Below are positions 37,650 to 49,395 of a DNA stretch of 64,000 nt, one piece after another. Position numbers and translations under genes: made by a program. The DNA comes from Trema orientale (taxonomy: Eukaryota > Streptophyta > Magnoliopsida > Rosales > Cannabaceae). The stretch is from positions 388,244 to 452,243 of the forward strand of contig JXTC01000051.1 of NCBI GenBank assembly GCA_002914845.1. Reading direction: 5' to 3'. Under the pieces are notes generated by a model, which searched no databases, was not told the DNA's origin, and worked only from the letters and a program-made list of their open reading frames with translations. Each line of letters opens with the position of its first letter. Positions within the stretch are counted from its first letter, which is position 1.

Positions 37650-38900
37650 CTAACATAAAAGGATGGACATGCTTTTATGAGTTTAGCCTGAAAAATGGAT
37701 TCCAATTCCCCTTTCCTAGATTAGTTTGAGAGGTATTACTCCATTTTAATTTAGCTTCAGCTCAACTCATGCCTAATGCTTGGAGGCTTTTAATGTCTTT
37801 AGTGGTGCTATCCAAAATAGAGTCAGTCCCTTTCCCTCTAGACAAGTTCCTTAGTTGCTATTGGATAAAAAAGAACCATGATGACCGAGGTAGATACACA
37901 TTTGCTTTCCAAAAGGATCAATATCAACTCGTTGAAGATTACGCACCATGCGACTAAGGTTGGAAATACTGATACTTCTTTGTGTCGGAAGAGTATGAAT
38001 TTGGTTCGAATGAAACATTGCAGAGTCGAGTCCGCCTCATGATGTTGCCCTGGTAAATTCTTTTTTCTGAGTTTTGTTTAATTGATAGAATGAGTAGCTA
38101 ATTCTTAATACTCTTCCTTTAATACAGGTCTTTGCTCGAATAATACTCTCTAGGCCAACCCGATTATGCTTGACCAAATTGATGCTATTAAATCTGCCCC
38201 TAATAGAAGCATAAAAGACCTGTTATCTGAGGAGAAGCTATTAAAGTCTAGTATCTAAAGTTGGATTCCAAATATTCCTAAAGGTATTTCTCTTGAATTT
38301 TCTTCTTATTTTACATGGTCATATGTATTCTGATATTCACTCCACAAATTCAACAGTCCTCCATTAATGCTAACCCCTCTCACTGACTTTGAGCGAAAAC
38401 TTGCAGAAGACAATATTATGAAGTGTGTTCCTCTTAAGCTTTCTACTGACCTAGAAAAGGCCAAGGCACGTCGTTTAGCCAGGCGAGTTGGAAAGAAAAG
38501 TTCTAATAAAGATACTGAAACAATACCAATTCCATCCAATGAGGAAACATTGACATCCAATGTTGAGTCTTCCTTTTAATGGCTGACTAAAATAGAGCTA
38601 GAGCATTCCAAGAGGCAGAAAACTTTTGACAACATCACCTTTGAGATTCCAATAGACTCTTTTCTTGGATCAAATGACTCTATTGTTAACCATGTTAGCT
38701 ATGGGCTTATGCTTCCCAAAGATAAGAAAATTATGCGAGAAAGAGGAATGCCATCTTTAATTGCTAAGTCAAAGAGAGAGTCTCTCAAGGTATGCCCCCC
38801 AAATATCTTAATGCTCCATCTATTATTTTTTGTTCTATCTAGCCTTATTCATCCTCGTTCTAATTTGTGCAGATCAACTAGAGGATAAGCTTATTTGAAT
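37650..38900 (+). pseudogene. Relic of a 'putative gypsy-type transposon' gene (PF04195-like)
   Basis: Plus-strand pieces show FYEFSLKNGFQFPFP, then QLMPNAWRLL and, after a gap, KYWYFFVS-like text. This is the N-terminal pattern of the plant transposon family filed as Transposase_28. Later pieces (38367-38780) carry a lysine- and arginine-rich region, RRLARRVGKKSS. A broken fossil with several breaks; no ends of the parent element are visible. Confidence 0.55.
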
Positions 38901-39089
38901 CGATGCTAAAAGACGTAGCTGAGAAACTTGAGTCCAGAAATATGCTTATTTAGAAAAAAAAAATATGCTTACTTGGAAATAAAATATCAGTTTTACTCAA
39001 ACTATTATAGCATTTTATTTCAAAAGAATCAACATTCACAACAAATTGAATAACTAAAGTTAAACATCAACACAACTTCTAACTATATA

Positions 39090-41667
39090 CACTACTACAT
39101 CGTGTATGTAACATCAACACCATGATCTAATGTAACAGATGATGCCTAAAAAATCGTTGTCTATGCCTGTGTCATCTTTTTTTCAGTACATATGACGAGG
39201 GTTATAACCGTCATATACAAGATGAAATTTGAAGGGAAAAACGACGTTTTCAATGTTATAGATAACGGTTTTCAGCTAAAATTCGTCGTCTATAGTTAAA
39301 ACGTCAACAACTATAGATCACAGTTTTCTAAAAAACTGTGATATATAGTAGTTTTTTTCTTTTAAAGTAGTTTGCTCAATTTCGCATTTTTTCCACGGAT
39401 TGCCAACGTCAATGATTCAAATGAAATAGTAATAAACCCTGCAATATCTTTCAAAGCACATCTATAATATAATTTCTAATTCGAATCATCCAAAAATTAA
39501 AACTTATAGGTACTAATTAAGTACTTAATCATAACAAATTAAAAATACCGATTACCCATTAAAGAATTGATGATATCACTTATTGTGGTTCGACTCTCAA
39601 TTATAGGGGCCTAAAGGTATGTTTTTTGGAGTAAGGCTTTCAAGAGAGAGAAATACAGTAAATGACTCTAAAAGAAAATACCCACTTACAAATTCTTTAT
39701 GTCCATAAGCATTTTTTACTTAAAAAGAGGGTGAGCATAATTTGTGATTAACACATTCGGAGAACGAACTCTATGCAGCTTCTCGTAAGTGGAGTTTTTC
39801 CTTAACTTCATCAAAAGTTTGGAATATGGTTCTCTCCCTTATTCTCTCATAGAATCAAAAGTTTGGAATATATATGGCCCAATCAAAAGTAAGCTCTTAT
39901 AATCATACTTTCAAACCTAAACACATTTTAGGCATTTTATCAAACACATTGTATGCTCATCATGTCCTCCTCAAACTTAAATTTTAAATGACCAAGTCTA
40001 ATAAAAAAGATACAAAAAAAACATATACTAAAATAATTATTTTACTATATAAATATATACCGAGCTAGCCCAATAAAAAAGATACAAAAAATATATATAC
40101 TAAAATAATTATTTTACTCTGTTATCAATAATATGTTACTTAGGCATTTAATTGAACACATAAACTATATGCATCATTTGTATTCAAAATGATGTTTCTT
40201 TCTACTACAAAGATAAGCCCAACCAATTCTTATACTAAAATCGATGTCTACTTGTCAAATTTAATATGAGAATGATTATTTACCATCAAACAAACAACAA
40301 AATAATGTAAGCTATTTGATAATACTACATTTTATCAAACACAAGTTATGCATCTTATATGTTGTTGAAAGGAAGAAATTACATACATAAAATTTAAGTA
40401 TCAAATTACCAAGCTCAAGGAAAGAAGATCAAAATGAATAATTACAAAATGTTGTAATATAAAATTTTCAATTTCACAAGCATAATCTCTCAGATTAGCC
40501 CCAGAAACACCCAAATATCTTTACACAATATCTTCTACAATCTACATCTCTTACCAAAATCCTAAATTCAAAAATATATATAACAAAAAATAAGACTAAT
40601 CTCACACAAACAATCAATAAGTAAGAAAATTTATCAAACTTACATTTACAAAGAACACATACATTGTCCAAGCAATTAGAACAACTAAACTCAAATCCAA
40701 TCCTTCAAAGGTGAAGAAAAATAAGATTAAATACGGAGAAACAGAAGAAAAATGGATTAGAAGGTCGAAGACGAACAAAATGTGAAAGAAGAAGGTAAAA
40801 TACCTTTCTTACTTCACTTAAGGCTAAGTTCATGAACATGGGAATAGAGGAACCATCGACTAAAGGAACCCAACCGAATCTAATTCCTCCAAAATCTCCG
40901 AAAACCAAGCTAAATGCGAGAATCGACTAAAAAATTGGAATTAGATGATGGAAAACAGTGGAAAATGATGTGAAATAGTGAGAATAGGGTGGAGAGGAGA
41001 AGAGACGGTCGTTGAAAGTGAATTGGAAATATTCATTGAGGGCTCGGTTTCGAGCCCTAAAAGAGGAGAGAATAGGTGACAGGTTCCTTATACCCATCGT
41101 CTATTCTGGCTAAAAACTTTTGAGCCCTCAAGTGAAACATGCCATTTCAAGTAACTTGAAAAAATAAAAATAAAAAAGAGGAGAATAGATCACAGTTTTC
41201 TCTAAAACCGTCATCTATAGTCAACAAATTTTTTCAATACCACGCGTTTTCAAGCGCACTTTTATCTTGAAATAATTTTAAAAGAGGAGAATAGATTATG
41301 GTTTTCTCCAAAACCGTCATCAATAGTCACCAAATTTCTTTAAAAACGTGCATTTTCAAGCGTGCTTTTTTCTTCAAATAATTTTAAAAGAAGGGGATAG
41401 ATCAAGATTTTTGATAAAACCATCATCTATAATCAACAATTTTTTACAATAACACGCGTTTTCAAATGCACTTTTATTTTGAAATAATTTTTTTTAAAAA
41501 AAATTAAAAAAAAGAGGATAATAGATGACGGTTTTCTTCAATACCGGTTGTCTATAATGCCTTATACTCTCAAATGTTGCCCGCGTTTTTTTAAACGACG
41601 TTTTTCTTCAAAAATGTCATCTTTACTCCTCCTGCCCCCGTCTTCTAAAGGAAAATTTGTAGTAGGG
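39090..41667. mobile_element. Non-autonomous CACTA transposon, 2.58 kb, with 3 bp target duplication ATA
   Basis: The left end CACTACTACATCG starts at 39090, and the right end reads TTTGTAGTAGGG up to 41667 (expected GTAGTAGTG, as found in the tandem copy near 42034). ATA lies on both sides (39087-39089 and 41668-41670), the 3 bp duplication typical of CACTA. Both ends carry subterminal repeats. On the right, four units of about 105 bp (near 41188, 41290, 41398 and 41522) each hold a near-palindrome of TAGATnACGGTTTT and AAAACCGTCATCTATA. There is no transposase, so it depended on another element. Confidence 0.8.
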
Positions 41668-42242
41668 ATATAAAAAGCTTGACAAAAGGAATAATACATT
41701 CACGTTTAATTAAGCATGAGCAATGTCATCAAGTAGTCAAATAAATAAAAGCAATCGTTAAGCAAAAATTGGCGCGCTAGAATAGGACCATATTGTACCA
41801 AGTGTGGAACGTTCAGGAGGATTCTACACCTAGCTAAATCGTTTTTGACTAGAAGCATATGGCTCTCAAGACATTAAAAAAAAGAGGATAATAGACGACG
41901 GTTTTCTTCAATACCTGTTGTCTATAATGCCTTAGTACTCTCAAATGTTATCCACATTTTTTTAAACGATGTTTTTCTTCAAAAACGTCATCTTTACTCC
42001 TCCCGGCCCCATCTTCTAAAGGCAAATTTGTAGTAGTGATATAAAAAACTTAACAAAAGGAATAATACATTCACATTTAATTAAGCATGAGCAATGTCAT
42101 CAAGTAGTCAAATAAATAAAAGCAATCGTTAAGCAAAAATTGGTGCGCTAGAATAGGACCATATTGTATCAAATGTGGAACGTTCAGGGGGATTTTACAC
42201 CTAGCTAAATCGTTTTTGACTAGAGACATATGGCTCTCAAGA
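41503..42242. repeat. 370 bp tandem duplication spanning the CACTA right end
   Basis: Unit 1 is 41503-41872 and unit 2 is 41873-42242, more than 90 percent alike by eye. Each unit holds the last 165 bp of the CACTA element plus about 205 bp of the neighbouring host sequence. The duplication therefore happened after the transposon inserted. Unit 2 keeps the intact GTAGTAGTG terminus. Confidence 0.88.
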
Positions 42243-42534
42243 TATATGTGTCCAAAAACTTCGGCTCGACGGAGAATATGGCGTCCAGAATTCTTCGTTG
42301 GTTGGTAAAATTGATGAGATAGTTGGTAATTATTGGTGAAACTGATAAATAGTAGGGAATTAGAATAAAGTAATATGAAAAGTAGATAAAAAGAAATATG
42401 CCAAGTATATTCTTTTTGGTGTTAAAAATGAAATAATGGGTTGGAGATAAAGTTACTATTTGATGTAAAAGTTACTCCAAAATAGAGTAAAAATGATACC
42501 AAAATAGAAGGGTGAGTTGGAGATGCCCTAAGAT
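42243..42534. other. Possible MITE end before the duplication
   Basis: The closing stretch GGGTGAGTTGGAGATGCCC (42511-42529) resembles the termini of hAT- or Tourist-like MITEs (GGGCATCTCCAAC). No matching partner terminus was found, so the element is partial or the likeness is chance. Confidence 0.3.
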
Positions 42535-44796
42535 TTTGGCTAAAGCAATTCTTAATAATAGACAACATGTTATCTCGTGGCTTGCTGAATTAGTCAAATT
42601 AGGTTGTCCACTTCTTTTATTTTATTTTTGTAAAATTGTCAACATAATAAAGTCTGTCGGTCCTTCCTATTTATTATTCATTGTATTGTTATGATTATTA
42701 TCATCATTTTAGGAGATTGCCGACATGATAAAGTTTTGTGGCCCCTTTTTATTATTATTGCCTTTTCTTTTTTTTTTTTATTAATATATCCAATAATACT
42801 TAATGGTAATCAAATATATAAATATCTTAACATAAGACACAACTTACAAATAAAATAAATGCATGCGTAGATAACGTAACAAGTCAACTAGCATCTAAAA
42901 TAATTCAAACGAATTAGAAATTTTCTATCAAGGACAAGTAGAATTCGCAATCAAAATATATATCAAACTAAAATAATTATCTCTAGTAATCTTGTTAGAA
43001 TTATGAACTAAATACTCATCGTACTTATATCATTGAGCGTGTATCAAGTATTCCACTACAAAATAACTTAGAAAAAAATTACTAGTTAATAGCCACAAAA
43101 ATTAATATCGTACCAAAATGATAAGCACGTATATTACTAAACGAAAATGCTATGTAATCATACTATTATTGACTCTTTTAACTGTACGAGGAATCGGGTG
43201 TTACAATAAGGCATACGAACAACTATACATATTCAGTGAAACTTTCCATCAAACACTTGGCATACATAAATTTTTAGTATGCTCTTGAAATTATACTAAT
43301 TTTATTTGTAGATTGTTAAAGAATATCGTGAATTTATAACAAATATACACAAAATCTAAAGAAAAAGAGGAAGAATATGTTTTGAGAAAAAAGGAGGACC
43401 TTATCGAGCCTATGTTGTAAGATAATGCAGATTTATCCAAGGAAGATGATGAAAATTATTGTTGCCTACTATTAGAGGACTCGGGTCATTGCTAGAAGTA
43501 GAAAATGACACTAGTTGATCCAAAGCTCTTCATTCGAGGTTGGACCACTGGAATGAGCTGGTGGTGGAGAAGAAACTGGCGGCAGAAGAGACCTTGACAG
43601 GGGAGGAGGTCCAGATGAGAGAGGAGTTCTCGGCACTGAAGGTATGGGCAGAGGAGGTGGTAGTGGTCCGGCCGAAGGAGGTGGCAGTAGTCTCATTGGT
43701 CTCTTGTTCAGAGTTAAAAATGAAGTTTAAGGAGATAGTACTGGGTTTACCCGATAAATTTTCTCGAGGAAAATTTTTATTTTCCACACATATTTTGGGG
43801 AAACTCGAGTCCATAGTTTTTCAATTGCTTTCTCCATATTTTTCCCTTATTATTTTTTGTCCATATTTTTCCAAAATCCAAACAAGAGAAAATCATTTCT
43901 CTCATTTTTTTTCCCTTTCTCCTTAATATCAAGATCCAAATAGGGCCTTAAGAAAAGATACGGCAGAAATTCTTTCTTGAATTTGAAGTCATTGAGAATT
44001 ATAATCGCAAAATTACAGAAAATTTGTCAAAATCAAAGCAGTTAATTAAAGTCAACCATTAGGATAAGAGGCCGTTTGACAAGTTACGTGCTATACATGG
44101 TAGTGTCTTATGCTAATTAAGAATTGACATTCATATGTGTGATGAATTAAAACTTAGAAATGAACAGTATTAAAAATATATTTCATATCTTATAAGTGAA
44201 CGCACCACGAAGATTTATTTCACGTTAATTCAATAATACAAAATAATATATGCATGACTATACATAGAACTTCAACGAACATATATACATAAAGAGAGCT
44301 TATTATGTTGGTTTCACTAAAGACCAACACGTACTTAAACAAACTAATTAAGCAAGCTCTCTTTACAAGCAAACATCACACATGAAGTTTAGACCAATAA
44401 CTTCTTAAAAGTACCGCAAGTGACAAGCACACTAGAAGTTTTGGAACTTATTTATAACAGCAGTTATATTGATACTTAATTCTCCACACATATATAAAGT
44501 AATATTCAATCAGGCCTTCTGCAAGTGGGCATCGATATCTTTGGTGACGTTAACCATCACATTGAGGTAGTTATTTGGAGGTGGAACATTCGCATCCAGC
44601 CTCTCGTACTCGATGCTGAGTTTGGCCAAGCTGCCCTCACCCTTTGGAACCACATGGTAGACTGACTTGAAGCTCCTGTAATGCTGGAACAAATCTCCTT
44701 CCAGTCCGACCACAGCTACCATATTGTTCTCGTCATCAAATTCTACCTTCTCCTTGAACCACTCCTGTTTTCCATCTTGGAGAAATTTCCACAACA
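42535..44796. repeat. Segmental duplication, copy 2 (no large insertions)
   Basis: Partner of 30116-37080, 2262 bp, direct orientation. It keeps the uninterrupted form at both insertion points (about 43336 and 43946). Its right end includes exon 2 of MLP-D and stops about 20 bp past the splice acceptor. Confidence 0.88.
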
Positions 44797-45272
44797 AAAC
44801 CAAAAAAAAAAAAAATCAATGATTACGATACCATACAATACCTCTAGATGAATTTAGAGCATTAATTCTAGCTATAATAGTGAATATTTTTGAACAGATC
44901 CGTACAGATAGTTTTATAGTAATTTGATCTGATGACATTTAAAAACATTTACTACAAATAATAGTTCCCTTGCTAGCTACCATATATATAGGAACCTCCA
45001 CTAATTAGAAAACCATTTATAGTAGTAATTGTTAATCTGGATGAATAAAACTTTTTGATTTTTCCAACTTTGGCCTTACCTACTGTGTATTTCCAAACCT
45101 TAACAGAGCCATGACTCTCCCAGTCACCTTCATGGACGTCAACTCCTTGAACATGATCAGCAGCGGCATTCGGAAGATGGTGGGCAGTTTTTCTGAACAT
45201 TTGGTAGAACTTCTGAGGAGGTGCCTTGATTTCAATTTCCGTTTCAACCTTACCTTTCAGATCACTCGCCAT
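44510..45272 (-). CDS. MLP-like protein D (Bet v 1/PR-10 superfamily), two exons
   Basis: Exon 1 is 45272-45080 and exon 2 is 44775-44510, 152 residues, the usual family length. The 304 bp intron starts GTAAGG and ends CCAAG, phase 1, and joins to give WKYTVDGKQEW. Marks are VETEIEIKAP (residues 9-18), the glycine loop HEGDWESHGSVKVW (47-60), LEGDL, YRSFKS, GEGSLAKLSIEYE, PPPNNY and the C-terminal DIDAHLQKA. It belongs with MLP-E and MLP-C, not with the MAQIAK pair. A TATAAAA box lies 52-58 bp upstream of the ATG, and a CACTA terminus begins 100 bp upstream, so the native promoter is at most about 100 bp. By family it is a small-ligand binding protein, often stress-linked; the actual ligand is unknown. 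Confidence 0.92.
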
Positions 45273-45323
45273 AGTTGTCTATAGTACTATTCTTGGGTTT
45301 CTTTAGCTATAGTTTGTGTGTAA

Positions 45324-45330
45324 TTTTATA
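45324..45330 (-). promoter_or_regulatory. TATA box of MLP-D
   Basis: Minus-strand TATAAAA 52 bp before the ATG, implying a short leader of about 25 bases. The CACTA terminus starts 42 bp further upstream. Confidence 0.55.
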
Positions 45331-45371
45331 AGTAGGTGAGATTTAATGAACAACATAACCTGCCTTAAATG

Positions 45372-46290
45372 TACTACAAGAAAAATACCTTTTAATTATC
45401 TACAAAAATTTTGGTAGGTAAAGGTCTATTTTTAATAACAGACAGTCTCTACGCTACCAAAATAAATTGGTAACGGTTTCGTAGCTAAAATCCGGTAACA
45501 GAAAGTCTTTTGCTACAAAAATTGGAAATTGGAACCTAAAGTTCTTTACTTTCTGCTACTAATATTTAGTAGCGAAAAATTGATCAAATTTTATTGTCCA
45601 AACTACTACTTTTCTACCAAAATTTAGTAACAAAATGCTTTACAATTGGTGGCAAAAAGAATAGTATACCATACAACCTTAAATTCAAATTGAAAATTAA
45701 AATTCAAATTGAAAATTAAAATTTTATTGTCCAGCTCCTACAAATATAAACTCGCTTCCATGCTCCTACAAATATAAACTTTAAATTCCGTTTATTTTGA
45801 AATCATTTAGTAATTGATAATCATGTTAAACAAATCAGCCACAACAAGTCTTATACATCATAGATAGCCATTTACAGCTGCAATTAACTAAGTATCAAAA
45901 TAAGAGTTTGTACAACTTCCCAATGGCCCATTTGGACATGCCATGCTTGTCAAAAACTAAAAATATATAAAGTTGTCTGAAAGTAGAAACGAGTCTACAA
46001 GCTTAAGTCCTCGTCCTCGGTTTCTTCACTGTCATCATCTTAACGAGTCGGTTGAGATGGTGGAGGATGTATGAAACGTGGTGGCACTGGTAGAGGCGGA
46101 GACATCGTGCCAAATGATGTCGAAGTGGACCCTAGATGGATAGGAGCAGGGCTAGACATGTTGACATCTGGCACTAGAGATGATAAAATCCTCTGTATAT
46201 GCGTTATCTACGCTGCCTGAGCCTCTATTGATTGCTGTTGTTGAGCAATCATCTCCTGAGTAGCCACCTCTCACAGCCGGGTTGTTATCA
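45372..46290 (-). mobile_element. CACTA transposon 3' part: terminus, subterminal repeats and ORF C-terminus
   Basis: The terminus TACTACAAGAAAAA at 45372 matches the CACTA consensus CACTACAAGAAAA but for the first base. Up to about 45660 come subterminal repeats built on TAGTAGC, GCTACCAAAA and GGTAACGG. A 20 bp tandem duplication lies at about 45685-45725. On the minus strand 46264-46000 encodes a degraded C-terminus with MIAQQQQSIEAQ and, after an internal stop, an acidic DDDSEETEDED tail. This resembles the second-ORF (PF03004-type) proteins of plant CACTAs. Beyond about 46298 the element is interrupted by TGTTGG-family LTR sequence. Confidence 0.7.
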
Positions 46291-46774
46291 TATATTGTGT
46301 TGGTTGGAATATGCAACTATAAAATCACAAACTCCTATGAAAATGCACAAGGTCACAAGTAATATAAACATAGAAGTAGAGTATCGAACCCATGAATATT
46401 AATTTCTAATTCAACGCTAAGTATCAAAATTATCTCAATCCTAACTTTATCCAAACAATAAAAATATAGATTTTTGAGAAACAAATTCAAGGAAACTAAA
46501 CTACCATGCAAAATAAATGAAAGTAAGCAATAAGAAAAATATCTAGGTCTACTAATTCTCCAACCTTCTTTTAAACACATAATCTCCTAATTTCTCTCTT
46601 ACATTAATTAATCTACTAGAATTGTATTCACAAACTCATTTCCAAGACATAAGTGAAAACACCTAGACAAGCTAATATGTTACTCCTAACATAAATTGAC
46701 TAGATTCATTAGGTTTAGCTATTCTCACACAAAGGTTGCACAAGTCACATAGCTATATTCCTATCCTATGCAAA
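45735..46774 (+). repeat. Inverted repeat arm 1 (1040 bp)
   Basis: Reverse complement of 49396-50435, with about 1-2 percent difference in the parts compared. It contains CACTA 3' sequence, the CACTA ORF C-terminus and the first 475 bp or so of the TGTTGG-family LTR nested in it. Confidence 0.9.
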
Positions 46775-49395
46775 TTACACTATAACAAATTGATCACCAA
46801 TATAGCCTTTGTGTTTTGTTAATTATTTTGAATTATATTAAATAGTGAAAGTATAAAACACGAAAATTACACTACTATAAAATTAATGTAAGAGTTTGCA
46901 TAAATCAATAAAAATATAAAAATAAAAAAAGGATATTGTGATTTAAAATAAAAGACAAGATTGTCTACTAACTAACTATAACAAATTGTATTTAAATGGA
47001 AAAGAAAAAATAGACCAAATGTTTGCTCTTTGTTGAAATATTTGCTCTGCTGCACCTCTGCTACTTTTTTCACAATCCGAAGTCGTCTCTTAATTATTTG
47101 ATTATGAGCATAAGGTCAAGGAAAAACTAAAACTTTGTTAGATGCAGAATGAAAGTAACAAACTAATAACCTAGACTGTTAGGTCCAAAAGTTTAGCATT
47201 CTAAATGGTAAAGTTTTGAGAACTCAAGTTGATAATAGAAATGGAGATGTTGTTACAACAAATCTGAAGTTATTGCAACAAGTGTTATTTTTGTAGCAAT
47301 AAAACCTGCATTTTTCTTTATATGAAAACCTTCTAGAAAATATCTATACAAGTCTTGTTTCCATACTTGATGATTCTCTGTTCAGTATGAATAGGATATT
47401 TATCCTATCAATTTTCAATCAATTCCTTTTATATTTACCATATATATTATTGATTATTTCCTCATTCTTTTGTCTTTGATTGATAACTGATTGTCTCTTA
47501 TTAATCAATAAATTTAGACAGGTTTCTAAAGTGAATTCATAAAGATTTTAGTCCTTAAATGAAGCTGAATATTTGCTCATCGATTAATTAATTTTTCATT
47601 AGTTAATTGATTTGATTTGCTGAGTTGTTATGATCAAATTTACTAATTTGTTGCAATAATTCTGGATATTTATGGAATGATTGGTTAATTTTCTTAAATC
47701 TTGGCATTTGATTGATATTGATTGAGATATGCTTTTCTAGGTTAATTATCAATTTTGGCATATTAATTGAAGATTGCCAACTGGCTAAATCATGTCTAAA
47801 TCATATCTAAGGAGCAATTATGAATCTGGACATTTTTCTAGTAATTGTTCAGAAAATTATTGCAACAACTTTCTGACAGATTATAATATTTATGGAAAGA
47901 TTTTGATTTTGTTATTAATTCTTTCCTTATTTGATTTAAGCCAATTCACACTACTATAGACGACGAAGGGGGCTAAAATTCATCTATAAAAGCTCTACTA
48001 CTCCAAGGAATTATGTATGCAATTCATTTTTGAAAAATATTATTAGAGAGAGCTTTTATTTGTAAGGTATAGAGTATGTTCTATTGCCATTGTGAGACTT
48101 AGAAAGTTTTAGGATTTTCGAGGTTCGTTATTGAGTGCAACTTATTCTTCAGGAGGAAGAACAATACGTTTTCGGGAGGAGACAGATCGGGACCAGTGAA
48201 GGGAGTTCACATATGAAGGATCAACAAGACGAAGGGAGCTCGCTAAACAAGAATGGTAGAGTCATTACAACATATTGCGGCAATTGAAAAGAGGGAGTTT
48301 TTTATTGCATTAATCAACTAGTGTTTATAATCTTTATACTTTACTAATTTGTTTAATCTTTGAGCATGGCCTCATGGAGTAGGAGAGGTCCGAATCACTA
48401 AATGTAATCCACGCCTATTGAAAAGAAAACTAACCGATCCACATTACAGATTTAAATCAAAAAAACATTCTCAAGTTCAAGATCGAATAAAAGGAATTTA
48501 AAAAGATCAAAGATCAGATGGTACAAAATTCACACAAATGTGGTACTGGAACCAGATCTAAATCTGGACTTATTAGAAAACTAAAAGCAAAAAAGAAAAC
48601 TCCTCTTTCCTAAAAGAAATCAGGGAGGATAGGGGAGGAGGAGGAGAGGTAAGAGAAGGAGACCAAATCACTTCCTCTCCAGCCTTTTGTGAGAGCAATA
48701 ACAAAGATTTTTTGACAGAGAGAGAAAATAGAGGCTAAGATCTTTTGGGAGAGAACCGGAAGAAGGGAAAATTCACACGATTTAGATTTGGTTATGCTTT
48801 TCTACTGGTTTACTTATATAGGTGATTAATTTATTTTTGTTTGACTATGTATGTTGATTAATTGTTTTTATTATTATATATATATATCTAAATGAACAAA
48901 ATAAACAATTATAAATATATAAAAAAGAATGATTATTATCAATTTCGACCTTAATTTAAAGTATGTCAAGAAAACAAAAATGAGAAACTGTATATTATTT
49001 ACAAAACTAGAACTTTCATTTAATAAAAATTTCAGAATTCCAGACATACCTCTAACTCGATCCCGGTCTAAAATGTTTGACCAAATAAACAAGAAAATAG
49101 AAGGAGATAGTACTGGGAAGGCACTATGTTCGACGACGATCAAAACATTTTGACGGGTGGCTTGATCTTAGTCGAAACTTTTCGACTATGGTCAAATTTT
49201 CCATCCACTGGTCAAAAATTGGTCAGAAAGTTGGGAAAGGTGGTAGATTCAGTTCGATCCCGTGGCACTTCTGCTTGACTAGGATCGAAAATAGTGCTGC
49301 AGCGCCACTCCTTGTGTCCTGAGTCAATAATTGACGGCCGAGATCAACTTTTTGACATAGGTAGAATAACATAAGATCATCTAATGTGGAGTAAG
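46775..49395. other. Loop between the inverted arms
   Basis: No gene. At 46778, after TTA, stands CACTATAACAAA, a possible CACTA terminus. From 47177 (TGTTAGGTCC) to about 48440 the text looks like a long copia-type LTR, with the phrase GCATGGCCTCATGGAGTAGG near its end, but a full LTR is not proven. Another CACTA-like end, CACTACTATAGACGACG, is at about 47950. About 49000-49395 continues the inverted TGTTGG-family LTR. An (AT)n run is near 48880. Confidence 0.4.

Noticed and set aside
48874-49153. Two overlapping frames on opposite strands
   Set aside because: AT-rich sequence beside the inverted LTR fragment; no coding signal.
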